Shown here: positions 15,406 through 24,400 of the stretch, one piece after another
Position numbering within the stretch: the first letter of the stretch is position 1
How the letters are laid out: each line of letters begins with the position of its first letter
Source of the DNA: a virus
Reading direction: 5' to 3' (one strand)
DNA length: 24,418 nucleotides
IMG/VR virus record: IMGVR_UViG_3300030108_000459
Location: 304 to 24,721 of that record
Made by a program: the position numbers and the translations under genes
The notes under the pieces: model-generated
The model's database searches: none
The model's input: only the letters and a program-made list of their open reading frames with translations
What the model was told of the DNA's origin: nothing

Positions 15406-18400
15406 ATGGCAATAGATTCAAAAAAACCAAAGCCAAGAGATGAAGAGAGATCAGCACTTCTAGCATCAGCAGCTAAAACAGCACAAGAAATGGCTGATGA
15501 TAATAATCCTAACGCTAGGGAAAGAGCACGAGAGATTGCAGCAGCAGAAGCTGCAGCCGATAGAGATGCACAATTATTGTCTGGAAATTATGGTGAAGCG
15601 GATCGGTTTAATCCTGTGCTCTATGGTGGAGGAAGTTATTCAGGTGGCTCAACCCTTAAACAAGCTACCCAAACTGATTTAAATAGATTTAAAGATGATA
15701 ATAGTAGAGGCTATGCTGTTTATGACAGTGTTACAGATGCAGATGGTAATCAATATGTAGCTGTGTCTGGTAAAAACTCTAGCTTTATTGAAAAAATAAG
15801 TCCTGATGGAACTGTTGAAAGAATAGATAACGTAAGTAGCAAAAAAGGTAAGAAAAACACTAACGTAAACAGAGTTCTTGGGGCCTTTGATAATTTAAAA
15901 TCAACATTAGATTTAAGTCAACCTAAACCCGAAGTAGATGATGATGTTGCAGACCCAGTAGACCCTACACCTGACCCTACTGATTTAGAACGTCTTCCTA
16001 TAGATGTAGGAGATGTTGTAGGTGGTCCTGCTCTGCCACCTGTATTTCAACCTGAGCCTGACCCTGATCCTGATCCTATAGATGTAGGAGATTTTGTTCC
16101 TACTGTTCCTGCAACAGATGTATTGGAGTTAGAGGCTGATGAAGTAGCCCCTATTAATCCTTCTGTTCCACAGACTGTTATTCAAGATGTAGCTCCTGTA
16201 ACATATCAGTCAGATCCTGTAAGTGTTGCACCTGCAACTTCTGGTTCAGGAACTCAAATTCCCTCAACAGGTACTTTTTCTGCACCTGTGCAAACAGCAG
16301 GTATTTCGGCTGTGCCCTCACAGGTGAGCTACAAAACACACTACGCAGGTACTGCAGGTGCTGTACCTCAAACACTTGTTACTACTGCACCAGGATTAGG
16401 ACAACAGTACACATCTGGTTATCAGACAGTATACTATAGAAATCAGTTAGGACAGCGTATACCCATTACTGAGTTTAATGGTAGACCTACTACTTACGTA
16501 CCACCAGGTTTTTATAAAGAGGTTACAAACCAACAACAAACAAATTCTGAATCTAAACCTGATTTAACACTTGTCCCTTTTGAATCTCAAGGTAGTCCTA
16601 ACGTGCAAGTACAATTACCAAGTACTCCTGTGCAAATGTTTGAAGGTGGAGATGTAATACTAGCTAGAAAATTTTTAGGGTTTGACGGTCCTCCTCAACA
16701 GCTTGATAATTTCTTACAAGCTAGTCCTGCTGCTGCTGCACGTATGGGTAAGTACAGACAAGCTATGACAGATATGGGTAAAATGCGTATGGGTGCTTCA
16801 CAGGGTACGGACGTTCGATTTCCTGACGGATCAAGCGATCAACCACCTGCAGATACTACTACAACACCTCCAGATCCAATGGCTCAGATGAGTGCTAATC
16901 TAGTCGGTCAAACAATGCAGCCAATGCAAGCCCCTACAAGTATGATAATGCCTACTGCAGGTGAGTTCATTCCAGTAGATGCAGGTCAGACTACACCTGT
17001 TGCTCCTATGGCTGATGCTGCTACTGTCGATACAGTACAATTAGCAGAGATGCCTACTAACGTAGGGGCAGTGACTGCTGACGCTACTGCTGTAGCTCCC
17101 GAAGTACAGGCAGAAACAGATAAGCTTGAAGCAGCCCAAGGTGAAGTCTCAAATATAATAGACGCTGCCCAACAAGAAACAAGTTCTGTTTCTGGAATGG
17201 AAGCTGCACAAGGGGAAGCTATAAAGGTAGATGGACCAACGGCTAGAAAACTAGAGACAGATCCTGTGACAGGTGAAAGTGAGCTTGTTTCTAGTGTGGC
17301 TAACGCTGAAACTGCTGCTGCTTTTGCTGAAGCAATAGAGGCTGAGACTGCTACTCCAAGTAAAAAAGCTACAGTTGCAGGTCAGTTAGAGGGGCTTATG
17401 GCTCAGTTTGAAGGTGGTAACACACCTGCTTGGGCTGCAGGATCTATGCGTACTGCGATGGCTACACTGGCTTCTCGTGGATTAGGTGCATCCAGTTTAG
17501 CAGGACAAGCTGTTATACAAGCTGCTATGGAGGCTGCTCTACCTATAGCTCAAATGGATGCCTCTACACAGGCACAGTTTGAAGCACAAAACCTATCTAA
17601 CAGACAGCAACGTGCAATGCTTGCTGCTCAACAACGTGCTACGTTTATAGGTCAGGAGTTTGATCAGGCATTTCAGGCTCGTGTAATTAACGCCTCTAAG
17701 ATTTCTGACATAGCTAACATGAACTTTACTGCTGAACAGCAGATAGCTCTAGAGGATTCTCGTGCAGCAAACACTATGGAGTTAGCTAACCTATCTAACA
17801 AACAAGCTATGGTAATGGCAGAGGCTGCTGCGTTGTCACAACTTGATATGGCTAACCTATCAAACAGACAGCAGACTGCTGTACAAAATGCAGCTAACTT
17901 TTTGCAGATGGACATGGCTAACTTGTCCAACCAACAGCAGACAGAAATGTTTAAGTCTCAACAAAACATTCAAGCTTTGTTTACTGATGCTGCTGCAGAA
18001 AATGCTTTTGCTCAATTTAACGCAGCAAATGAGAATCAAGTAAATCAATTCTTTGCAAGTCTGTCTAGTCAGACATCACAGTTTAACGCTACACAGCAGA
18101 ACGCTATGGATCAGTTTAACATAAACAGTGTCAACTCTTTACGTGAGTTTAACTCTGGGCTACAACAACAGCGTGATTTGTTTAACGCACAGAATGGTCT
18201 CGTAATAGCACAGGCTAATGCTCAGTGGAGACAGAATGTAGCAACTATCAACAACGCCACTCAGAATGAAAGCAACATGGCTTTTGCTCAGACTATAAAT
18301 GCTTTAACAGCTACTAACCTTGATGCAATATGGCAAAGAGAAAGAGATATATTGTCGATGGCTTTCCAAGTATCAGAGGGTAATGCTGACAGAGCTAACA

Positions 18401-18534
18401 GTATTATACTTCAGAAGATGGCAGGAGATAATAATATAGATGTTGCAGAGCTACAGGCTAAGATAGGTGCTGCTCAATCAAAAGGTAATTTTATTGCTGA
18501 AATGTTTAAGAAAATTATACCTTTACCATTTTAA
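15406..18534 (+). CDS. Large Gln/Asn/Ala-rich internal virion protein
   Basis: A 1042-residue protein of a type seen in marine phage virions. Residues 1-60 are charged and helical. About 180-260 is an Asp/Pro-rich linker with repeated IDVGD and DPDPDP. Around 420-465 is a small helical block (ARKFLGFDGPPQQLDNFLQA). Residues about 655-725 contain the conserved-looking stretch TPAWAAGSMRTAMATLASRG, then LGASSLAGQA and EAALPIA. From 795 to about 980 the sequence is built on an 11-residue helical repeat with NLSN(R/K)QQ and QFNxx motifs. No transmembrane helix or enzyme motif is visible, though the C-terminal 12 residues are hydrophobic (FKKIIPLPF). It could be an ejection-apparatus protein or a long helical core element. 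AAGGAAT precedes the start. Family function unknown; virion role is inferred from context. Confidence 0.7.
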   Translation: MAIDSKKPKPRDEERSALLASAAKTAQEMADDNNPNARERAREIAAAEAAADRDAQLLSGNYGEADRFNPVLYGGGSYSGGSTLKQATQTDLNRFKDDNSRGYAVYDSVTDADGNQYVAVSGKNSSFIEKISPDGTVERIDNVSSKKGKKNTNVNRVLGAFDNLKSTLDLSQPKPEVDDDVADPVDPTPDPTDLERLPIDVGDVVGGPALPPVFQPEPDPDPDPIDVGDFVPTVPATDVLELEADEVAPINPSVPQTVIQDVAPVTYQSDPVSVAPATSGSGTQIPSTGTFSAPVQTAGISAVPSQVSYKTHYAGTAGAVPQTLVTTAPGLGQQYTSGYQTVYYRNQLGQRIPITEFNGRPTTYVPPGFYKEVTNQQQTNSESKPDLTLVPFESQGSPNVQVQLPSTPVQMFEGGDVILARKFLGFDGPPQQLDNFLQASPAAAARMGKYRQAMTDMGKMRMGASQGTDVRFPDGSSDQPPADTTTTPPDPMAQMSANLVGQTMQPMQAPTSMIMPTAGEFIPVDAGQTTPVAPMADAATVDTVQLAEMPTNVGAVTADATAVAPEVQAETDKLEAAQGEVSNIIDAAQQETSSVSGMEAAQGEAIKVDGPTARKLETDPVTGESELVSSVANAETAAAFAEAIEAETATPSKKATVAGQLEGLMAQFEGGNTPAWAAGSMRTAMATLASRGLGASSLAGQAVIQAAMEAALPIAQMDASTQAQFEAQNLSNRQQRAMLAAQQRATFIGQEFDQAFQARVINASKISDIANMNFTAEQQIALEDSRAANTMELANLSNKQAMVMAEAAALSQLDMANLSNRQQTAVQNAANFLQMDMANLSNQQQTEMFKSQQNIQALFTDAAAENAFAQFNAANENQVNQFFASLSSQTSQFNATQQNAMDQFNINSVNSLREFNSGLQQQRDLFNAQNGLVIAQANAQWRQNVATINNATQNESNMAFAQTINALTATNLDAIWQRERDILSMAFQVSEGNADRANSIILQKMAGDNNIDVAELQAKIGAAQSKGNFIAEMFKKIIPLPF
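17788..18342 (+). repeat. Hendecad (11-residue) protein repeats
   Basis: From residue 795 the protein can be cut into 11-residue units: NLSNKQAMVMA, EAAALSQLDMA, NLSNRQQTAVQ, NAANFLQMDMA, NLSNQQQTEMF. After a two-residue phase shift it continues from residue 870 as QFNAANENQVN, QFFASLSSQTS, QFNATQQNAMD, QFNINSVNSLR, EFNSGLQQQRD, LFNAQNGLVIA, and weaker units to about residue 980. Eleven-residue periodicity is the mark of long straight or right-handed coiled helices. Confidence 0.75.
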
Positions 18535-18548
18535 ATTAGGGATACGAC

Positions 18549-19331
18549 ATGTTACCACCTGAACAAGATAGAAGAAGAAAAAGAAGATTGGCTGAACAGT
18601 ATAATCCTGAGTTAAATTTAGGAGAACCTGGTGAAAAGCGAAAATCAAAAGGAGGTCTTGCAGAAAGAACTACAATCGCTAGTGCTGAAGAGGTCAAAGA
18701 AGGTGTAAGGAGAATGCAAAATGATCCTAAAAAAACATCATCAAACAGTGGATCTGATGATAACTTTGCTTTTGCAGGGGGATGGGGTGAATTACTAGCA
18801 GAAGTTTTTTCTAGTGAAAATGAATCTCCTGAGTTAAAAGAAAAGAAAGCTAGTTTGAGTATGGATTCTATGCAAAGATCCCTTTCTTCTAAAGGAGAGG
18901 AACCAAGCAAGTCAGATAATTTAATTGATTTTATTATAAAACATGAAGGTTTTAGTTCGACTGCTTACGATGATGTTAAACAAACGTCCATAGGTTATGG
19001 AACAAAAGCTACCAGTAAAAATCAAACAGTAACTGAAGCTGAAGCAAGAAAATTGTTAGAAAGAGATGTAGACATTGCACGTAAAGCTGTTTTAAAAATG
19101 AAAGACGAAGCAGGTTATGACTGGAACGAGAATAAAGTAGATGCCCTTACTAGTTTTACTTACAACGCAGGGGAAGGTAATCTCAAAAACTTAACAAAGA
19201 ATGGCACAAGAAGTAACGAAGAAATTGCTGCTATGCTACCAGAGTACAAAAAAGCAGATGGTAAAGTTATTGATGGTCTTATAAAAAGAAGAGCAGCAGA
19301 ACTTAAATTATTTAACGAAGGATATACTTGA
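18549..19331 (+). CDS. GH24-type lysozyme with long N-terminal extension
   Basis: A 260-residue muramidase. The C-terminal domain (about residues 124-260) is of the T4-lysozyme/endolysin GH24 type: catalytic Glu133 in IKHEGF, Asp141 or Asp142 in AYDD, then SIGYGT (147-152), FTYNAGEG and RRAAELKLF. In many relatives a Thr precedes IGYG. Here Ser147 takes that place and the loop is one residue shorter, a variant I recall in other phage lysozymes with a KQxS(I/V)GYGT motif. It cleaves the MurNAc-GlcNAc bond of peptidoglycan. The first about 123 residues are polar, strongly basic at first (RRRKRR) and probably disordered; no signal peptide or TM is seen. Lying among internal protein genes, it may be virion-packaged instead of, or as well as, acting at lysis. 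Its TGA overlaps the next ATG by one base. Confidence 0.85.
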   Translation: MLPPEQDRRRKRRLAEQYNPELNLGEPGEKRKSKGGLAERTTIASAEEVKEGVRRMQNDPKKTSSNSGSDDNFAFAGGWGELLAEVFSSENESPELKEKKASLSMDSMQRSLSSKGEEPSKSDNLIDFIIKHEGFSSTAYDDVKQTSIGYGTKATSKNQTVTEAEARKLLERDVDIARKAVLKMKDEAGYDWNENKVDALTSFTYNAGEGNLKNLTKNGTRSNEEIAAMLPEYKKADGKVIDGLIKRRAAELKLFNEGYT

Positions 19332-19843
19332 TGACAGAGGCAGCACTTAGAGCAGCAATACCAGGACAGTCTTTAACGGACACACCTAAGAACTATCCTT
19401 GGGAAAGACCTGCAGAAATAGCAGACCCTAACGATGCTGTAAAATACCACATAGATAGGGTTTCAGAAGAGGACGTTATAGACAACGTGTTGGATGCTCT
19501 TGAGTTTGGAATCCCTGCTAAAACACTTTCTGAGGCAATGATGACAGGGGCAGTGGCTTCAGGTATCCACACCATAGATGTAAGTCTCATTGTTGAGCCT
19601 ATTGTCAGAGACTTTATTATGAAAGCTGCTGACATGGCAGGTGTCGAATATAAAGAAATGTTTGAGCCTGATAAACCAAGTATGGCTGAACGTGCTTCTA
19701 TGTTTGCTGATGCAGTTGAGGCAACACCTGAAGCAGAGATGGACAAGGGTTACGAGATTTTAAAAGAAGCTTCTGAGTCTATGCAGGAAGAACCAGTAGA
19801 AGAAACAACAGAAGAAAAACCTAAAGGTTTGATGGCGAGGTAA
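19331..19843 (+). CDS. Internal virion-region protein, 170 aa
   Basis: The start is ATG 19331, overlapping the lysozyme stop as TGATG; the TTG just before it is an unlikely start. The protein is acidic and helical. It opens with AALRAAIPGQSLTDTPKNYP and WERPAEIADPNDAVKYHID, a segment I believe recurs in marine phage structural regions. Helices with VIDNVLDALEFGIPAKTLSE and IHTIDVSLIVEPIVRDFI follow, then a Glu-rich tail ending EKPKGLMAR. The GLM ending echoes the C-terminus of the first gene of the window. It sits first of three genes in the position of T7 gp14/15/16, so an internal core or ejection role is plausible, but no homology to gp14 is visible. Confidence 0.65.
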   Translation: MTEAALRAAIPGQSLTDTPKNYPWERPAEIADPNDAVKYHIDRVSEEDVIDNVLDALEFGIPAKTLSEAMMTGAVASGIHTIDVSLIVEPIVRDFIMKAADMAGVEYKEMFEPDKPSMAERASMFADAVEATPEAEMDKGYEILKEASESMQEEPVEETTEEKPKGLMAR

Positions 19844-19848
19844 AAAAG

Positions 19849-20790
19849 ATGGTAACAGGAACAGTAATGGCAGGTGCTTTCTTTAAAAACCTAGCAGATA
19901 CTATGGAAAAAAACAGAGAGTACCTAAAAGCAAAACAGGGTATGCTTGAAGAATATATGTTAAAAGCAGGTTTTGAAGAGAGAGCTAAACTAAAAGAAGC
20001 TAGAGCAGAAAGAGCAAAGCTTTTAAATCAAGCAACAGACCTTGGTCTTACTGAGGAAGCTTCAGCAATATTATATTCTACTGGTCAGCTACAGAGCACT
20101 GTATCTTATTTAAAAAAGATAGAAGAATCTGAAGATCCCGATAAAAAGATAAACAGAGCAGGTCTAACAAGATTTAGTGAGGCTCTCGTAGAAAGTGTGC
20201 CTGAAGAAAAACTAGGTGCAGCTATGAAGTACGCTTTTGAGCTAGGGGCTGCAGAAGATCCAAGCTCTGATAAACTAGTAGAAGCTATACATGCTACATC
20301 ACTGGATGAATATGATGAAGCTATATCTGAGTTTATGAAAACACCTCAGACTACTAGTGCAGTAGCTCCAAACATAAGTGTCTTTGATATTAACAAAAGA
20401 GGTTTGGTTGATTTAGATCTAACAGATATAGGCTCAGCTAGAAAGAATATGGAAAGACAACTTGCTGCTCAACTAGGAGGCCAATATAACGCTGCAGAAG
20501 ACACAGTTACATTTGCAAACCCACAAGCAGCAGATAGAATTATTGATAGGGCTGAAACTAGATACATCGAACAAGTAACTGATCCACTAAGATCAAGAAG
20601 TCCTAATGTTGTCATAGATGAAATAGTTAATAAAGTAGTATCTCTTGTTGGCACTGAGGGTTTACAACTAAAAGATATAGCAGCCGTAGATTATTTTAAC
20701 ACTATGCCAACACCAATAGTAAGAAATCCAGAGGACACAGTTCCTACTTCTGCTGACGAAGATATTATTGAGGAAGAGACAGAAAATTAA
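19849..20790 (+). CDS. Internal virion-region protein, 313 aa
   Basis: A helical protein that opens MVTGTVMAGAFFKNLADTME, where the first 15 residues are hydrophobic enough for a membrane-active or amphipathic helix. A long charged coiled coil (about residues 20-70: KNREYLKAKQGMLEEYM, KLKEARAERAKLL) and further helices follow. The last 40 residues are acidic (DIIEEETEN). The ribosome-binding site is GGCGAGG, eight bases before the ATG. It lies between the 170-residue gene and the 1114-residue gene, matching the middle of a three-gene internal protein set. No enzymatic motif is seen; an ejection-protein role is inferred from order and composition. Confidence 0.65.
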   Translation: MVTGTVMAGAFFKNLADTMEKNREYLKAKQGMLEEYMLKAGFEERAKLKEARAERAKLLNQATDLGLTEEASAILYSTGQLQSTVSYLKKIEESEDPDKKINRAGLTRFSEALVESVPEEKLGAAMKYAFELGAAEDPSSDKLVEAIHATSLDEYDEAISEFMKTPQTTSAVAPNISVFDINKRGLVDLDLTDIGSARKNMERQLAAQLGGQYNAAEDTVTFANPQAADRIIDRAETRYIEQVTDPLRSRSPNVVIDEIVNKVVSLVGTEGLQLKDIAAVDYFNTMPTPIVRNPEDTVPTSADEDIIEEETEN

Positions 20791-23700
20791 ATGAGCACTT
20801 ACGTACAAAAAGCACCTGACTCTAGTTTTATTGATCTCGTTGAGGATGACGATTTCAAAAGAGACTTAGTTAGATTTTTTAGTGGTGGTAGATATAAATA
20901 TACTAAAGACCAAATAAAAGAAATGGGTTTTGAAAATCTCACCAAAGATTTTATAGAACACATGAGAGCACAATCAGTCAACGAAGTTACCGCTACAAAA
21001 GATTTAAACTATGTTCGCAACAAAGACTTCAGCTACAAAGGTAAACAAGCTTTTGGTAGGCTGACCCAGGCGTGGGATAATTCTAAAGACGCAGGTACAG
21101 GTTTCTTTGATGGTCTTGGAGACTTTGCAGAGGGTGTTATTACTGCACCATCTACTTACTTGGGGTTTGCTAGTTTTGGTCTTGGAAAAGTTGGGGCTAA
21201 AGTAGCATCTAAAGGTGTTCAGTTAGCTGTCAGAGCAGGTCTGAAAGAAACTCTAAAAAAGAATGTAGTTAAGTCCTCTATAGCGAGACAGTCTGTAAAA
21301 GACGCAGGTACAGGTGCAGTAACTGGTGCTGCTGTCTCTGGGTTTCAGGGTAAACAACAAGGTGAAACTAGAGAAGAACTTGGAGTAGGCCCAGAATACA
21401 CAACAAAAGATTTAATCTTTGACTCTACTGTGGGTGCTGTAACTGAAGGAACTTTTGGTGCAGCCACAGGTTACATCTCTGGTTTTGTAGGTAGAGGTAG
21501 AGCTAAAAAAGTAGACGATGTAATGTTGGAGAGAAACACTACATTTAAACAACAGGCAGAAGAGGCTGCTAAAAAATCTCTTGGAACTATAAAGGCTGCT
21601 TCAGACGCTGAGAAGAAACAAGCTATGAATATTGTAGCTGATGTAGAAGATATATTGTCTGCTCGTGCAGGAGTAAAAGGCGCTAAGATAAAAGCCAGAT
21701 TAGATCCTGAACGTGTAGCCAAAGGTAGAGCTATTCTCAACGCAATGTCAGATCCAAAAGCAAACCCAGAGTTTAGTTCTGGTCTTTCAGTGCAAACAAT
21801 GAGAGGTATTGCTGCTGCTAGTATAGACCTCATGAGAGAGTTGAAGCTAGATACAAAGAGTGGTGACATCAGGATTACTGAAGCTATAGCTAACAAGTTG
21901 AGAGATGGAGAAGGCCAGGAAGTATTTACAATACTCAAGGATGTAAAAGATAAGTATGGTCTTTCTAAAGATGAGTTCTCTATGATCTACTTATCTGAGG
22001 TATCAAGAGCAGGTCAAACACTAGGGTTTCAAAGTGCCATAAAACGTGGTGCGAAGATAGATATGGATAAAGCATCTGATATAGATGTTTTGTTTTCTAA
22101 AGGTGCTTCATCTATCAGCAGTCAAGACGCACAGGAAATATCTGCAGCAGCAGTTAGAAATTCTAAGGGTGGTGTTTACAAGTTCTTGCAGGATTTAGAC
22201 ACCATGAGAATATCTTTTATGACTTCTCAACCTGCTACTACAATGCGTAACTTGACTAACGTAGGTATCCTTATTGGAACAGATATGGTAGACCAAGTTA
22301 ACAAGGCTATCTACAAAGGGATTACTGGTGACGCATCTCAAATAAAAACTTTTATACCTAACATGACATCAGTTATCAGAGGTCTTTCTTTTAACAACAC
22401 AGAAGCAAAGATACTAAGACAGATTATGTTAGAGGAAATGCCAGAGCAGTCCATGCGCTTGTACAATCAAGCCATGAGACTAGAAGTCGGTATGGAAAGC
22501 AGTGGAGCTTTAGCCAAGATAGGTAGATTCGTGAACATGGCTAACACTCTTTCTGATTCTGTTTTTAAAGAGGGTATCTTCTATGGATCTCTAGAGAGGC
22601 AGTTCAGAGACAAAGGTATGTCGATGTCTGATTGGTTAAGGACTAACACTAAGTTAGAGGATCTACCAGAGGGTATAGACATAAACCTTGCCGTTGATGA
22701 CGCAAACAGACTTACTATGCAGAGAGATTTTAGGGGTGCTGATTCTGTACTAGCAAGCACAACAAGAGGGTTAGTAAACTTAAATAGAAAAGTACCATTC
22801 CTGGTTTCAGCAGCAGCAGGTGTTCCCTTCCCAAGATATTTAGGTAATCACTTACAGATGGTATCTGACTACGCTCCTGTTCTTGGAGAGATGTTACACA
22901 GATCAGGTCTGACTGAAGGTGCTAAAGATGATGCCACTAGGTATGCACGTCAAGCCACTGGAGCTATGATGTTGTTTGCAGGGTATCAGATAGCTAAAGA
23001 TAGAGATGGTGAGGTTGATTACGGATCAATAAAGAATGAGCTAGGAGCACAAGAGGATCTTAAACCTTTACTAGGTGCTGCCATGTTTCATATGTATCTA
23101 GGTGATCAGGCATGGAGGTATGAGAATGGTCTTCCTACTTCTTTTGACAACACAGATCAGTTGAAGAGAGACTTACAAGATGTCCTTGGTGGAATACCAG
23201 AGTTTTCTTTTGATCTTGGTATCCCTGTTGCAATATTAGATGCTGCAGCAAAACAAGAAATAACACCAGATTTAGAGAAAAAGTTTGGAGATTTCTTAGC
23301 TACATTTACGATGCCAGGTGCGATAGCTAGAGACTTGATAGGACAGGCAGACTATGATCAAGCAGGTAATCCTTACACCAGAGAACTAGCACTTACAGAT
23401 GATGTTAAACTAGACTACAGTGGTGCTGAGATGACTAACAGAGCACTGAGGATGTTACCTGATGTAAGATCTGTGCAGTACTTACAGTCTTTCAATGATG
23501 AGACAGACATTGCTTACTATGACTTTGACAACCCTGTAGCTAGAGGTAAAGTAAACCCTGCTCTAAAACAGATTACTGGTAGAACAGCAGAGCCACCGTT
23601 GACATCACTACAAAAAGAAATGTCTAGGTACAATCTAAAGAACTGGCAGATATATGGAAGCACTGCAACAAAGAGTGCTAACATTGATCTTGTGTTGAGG

Positions 23701-24135
23701 GAGAGACTAGCTAAGTCAATGTACAAAGACTTTGAAGACTGGAAGTCTAAAGCACCTGCTTCAAAGAAATATGGAGAGATGACTTACGATGAGATTGTAG
23801 CTAGTGATAGTATCTCTAACTTAGACAAAGCCAATCTTCTTGAGGGTTGGATTAGAAAGAAAATAAGAAAAGAGAAAGAACAAGTCGAGGCTTTGTTTGA
23901 TTCTTTTGTAGCTGAGAGTCCAGTAAAAGCTAGAGGCTATATCAGAAACAACTACATAATTTATTCTAAGGGTAAAGAGGGTAAACAAAACTTAGACACT
24001 GCTGCACAAACCCTTGGGTTCAATACAGCAGATGAATACTTGGCTGAGTCTGAAACTATATCAGATGAATTAACAAGAAGAATGAAACTTCTAGCCATAG
24101 TTCCAAACATACGAGAGAACGAACCGTATGACTAA
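20791..24135 (+). CDS. Very large internal/ejection protein (T7 gp16-like position)
   Basis: A 1114-residue protein starting directly after the previous stop. The first 60 residues are charged. About residues 100-240 contain two Gly/Ala-rich hydrophobic blocks (GLGDFAEGVITAPSTYLGFA; GAVTGAAVSGF; GAVTEGTFGAATGYISGF) of the sort found in phage ejection proteins that insert into membranes. The remaining about 870 residues are mainly helical with few striking motifs (RISFMTSQPATTMRNLTNVG; LNRKVPFLVSAAAGVPFPRY; MLFAGYQIAKDRDGEVDYG). T7 gp16 is 1318 residues and carries an N-terminal transglycosylase. No lysozyme-like domain is seen here, and the phage has a separate lysozyme gene close by. It probably forms part of the internal core and the DNA-translocation channel. 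It is the last plus-strand gene and is followed by a strong terminator. Confidence 0.72.
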   Translation: MSTYVQKAPDSSFIDLVEDDDFKRDLVRFFSGGRYKYTKDQIKEMGFENLTKDFIEHMRAQSVNEVTATKDLNYVRNKDFSYKGKQAFGRLTQAWDNSKDAGTGFFDGLGDFAEGVITAPSTYLGFASFGLGKVGAKVASKGVQLAVRAGLKETLKKNVVKSSIARQSVKDAGTGAVTGAAVSGFQGKQQGETREELGVGPEYTTKDLIFDSTVGAVTEGTFGAATGYISGFVGRGRAKKVDDVMLERNTTFKQQAEEAAKKSLGTIKAASDAEKKQAMNIVADVEDILSARAGVKGAKIKARLDPERVAKGRAILNAMSDPKANPEFSSGLSVQTMRGIAAASIDLMRELKLDTKSGDIRITEAIANKLRDGEGQEVFTILKDVKDKYGLSKDEFSMIYLSEVSRAGQTLGFQSAIKRGAKIDMDKASDIDVLFSKGASSISSQDAQEISAAAVRNSKGGVYKFLQDLDTMRISFMTSQPATTMRNLTNVGILIGTDMVDQVNKAIYKGITGDASQIKTFIPNMTSVIRGLSFNNTEAKILRQIMLEEMPEQSMRLYNQAMRLEVGMESSGALAKIGRFVNMANTLSDSVFKEGIFYGSLERQFRDKGMSMSDWLRTNTKLEDLPEGIDINLAVDDANRLTMQRDFRGADSVLASTTRGLVNLNRKVPFLVSAAAGVPFPRYLGNHLQMVSDYAPVLGEMLHRSGLTEGAKDDATRYARQATGAMMLFAGYQIAKDRDGEVDYGSIKNELGAQEDLKPLLGAAMFHMYLGDQAWRYENGLPTSFDNTDQLKRDLQDVLGGIPEFSFDLGIPVAILDAAAKQEITPDLEKKFGDFLATFTMPGAIARDLIGQADYDQAGNPYTRELALTDDVKLDYSGAEMTNRALRMLPDVRSVQYLQSFNDETDIAYYDFDNPVARGKVNPALKQITGRTAEPPLTSLQKEMSRYNLKNWQIYGSTATKSANIDLVLRERLAKSMYKDFEDWKSKAPASKKYGEMTYDEIVASDSISNLDKANLLEGWIRKKIRKEKEQVEALFDSFVAESPVKARGYIRNNYIIYSKGKEGKQNLDTAAQTLGFNTADEYLAESETISDELTRRMKLLAIVPNIRENEPYD

Positions 24136-24140
24136 AAAGA

Positions 24141-24169
24141 AACCCCCAGGAATTAACTGGGGGTTTTTT
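24141..24169. terminator. Bidirectional intrinsic terminator
   Basis: AACCCCCAG (24141-24149) and CTGGGGGTT (24157-24165) form a GC-rich 9-bp stem with a GAATTAA loop. T64-T69 gives a U-run on the plus strand, and the A-rich 5' flank gives one on the minus strand. It lies between convergent stops, 6 bases after the plus-strand gene and 7 bases before the end of the minus-strand gene, so it should end both transcripts. Confidence 0.9.
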
Positions 24170-24175
24170 AGTTTG

Positions 24176-24400
24176 TTATTTCTTTTTAGTATTTTTATAC
24201 TTTATCATTTTGTCTGAGTAAGAGAAGGCTTCTTCAACTATCTCCTCAGACCTGTTATACTTACCAGAGGCAAGGAGTCCTGACAAGGCATGACCTGCAA
24301 AAAAATCGTCAGTCTCCACCTTTATCTGGGTAGTGTCTTTCTTTGACACAAACTCTTGGGCTTCTTGCTCAAGGGTTTTTTTATTATCTTTTTTAGTCAT
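24176..24400 (-). CDS. Small phage protein, convergent to the late block
   Basis: A 74-residue Lys/Glu-rich protein on the minus strand. The first 25 residues are charged and low complexity (MTKKDNKKTLEQEAQEF). The middle reads DDFFAGHALSGLLASGKYN then VEEAFSYSDKMI. That resembles a common small phage/prophage protein pattern (Y/F-F-A..AL.GLLA ... A..YADaM). It ends in a Lys/Asn tail (KYKNTKKK). Function is unknown in that family as well. The ribosome-binding region upstream (24401-24418) is A-rich with no strong GGAGG. The terminator between this gene and the late block, plus the opposite strand, suggests it belongs to another transcription unit, probably reaching beyond the right edge. Confidence 0.65.
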   Translation of the reverse strand: MTKKDNKKTLEQEAQEFVSKKDTTQIKVETDDFFAGHALSGLLASGKYNRSEEIVEEAFSYSDKMIKYKNTKKK

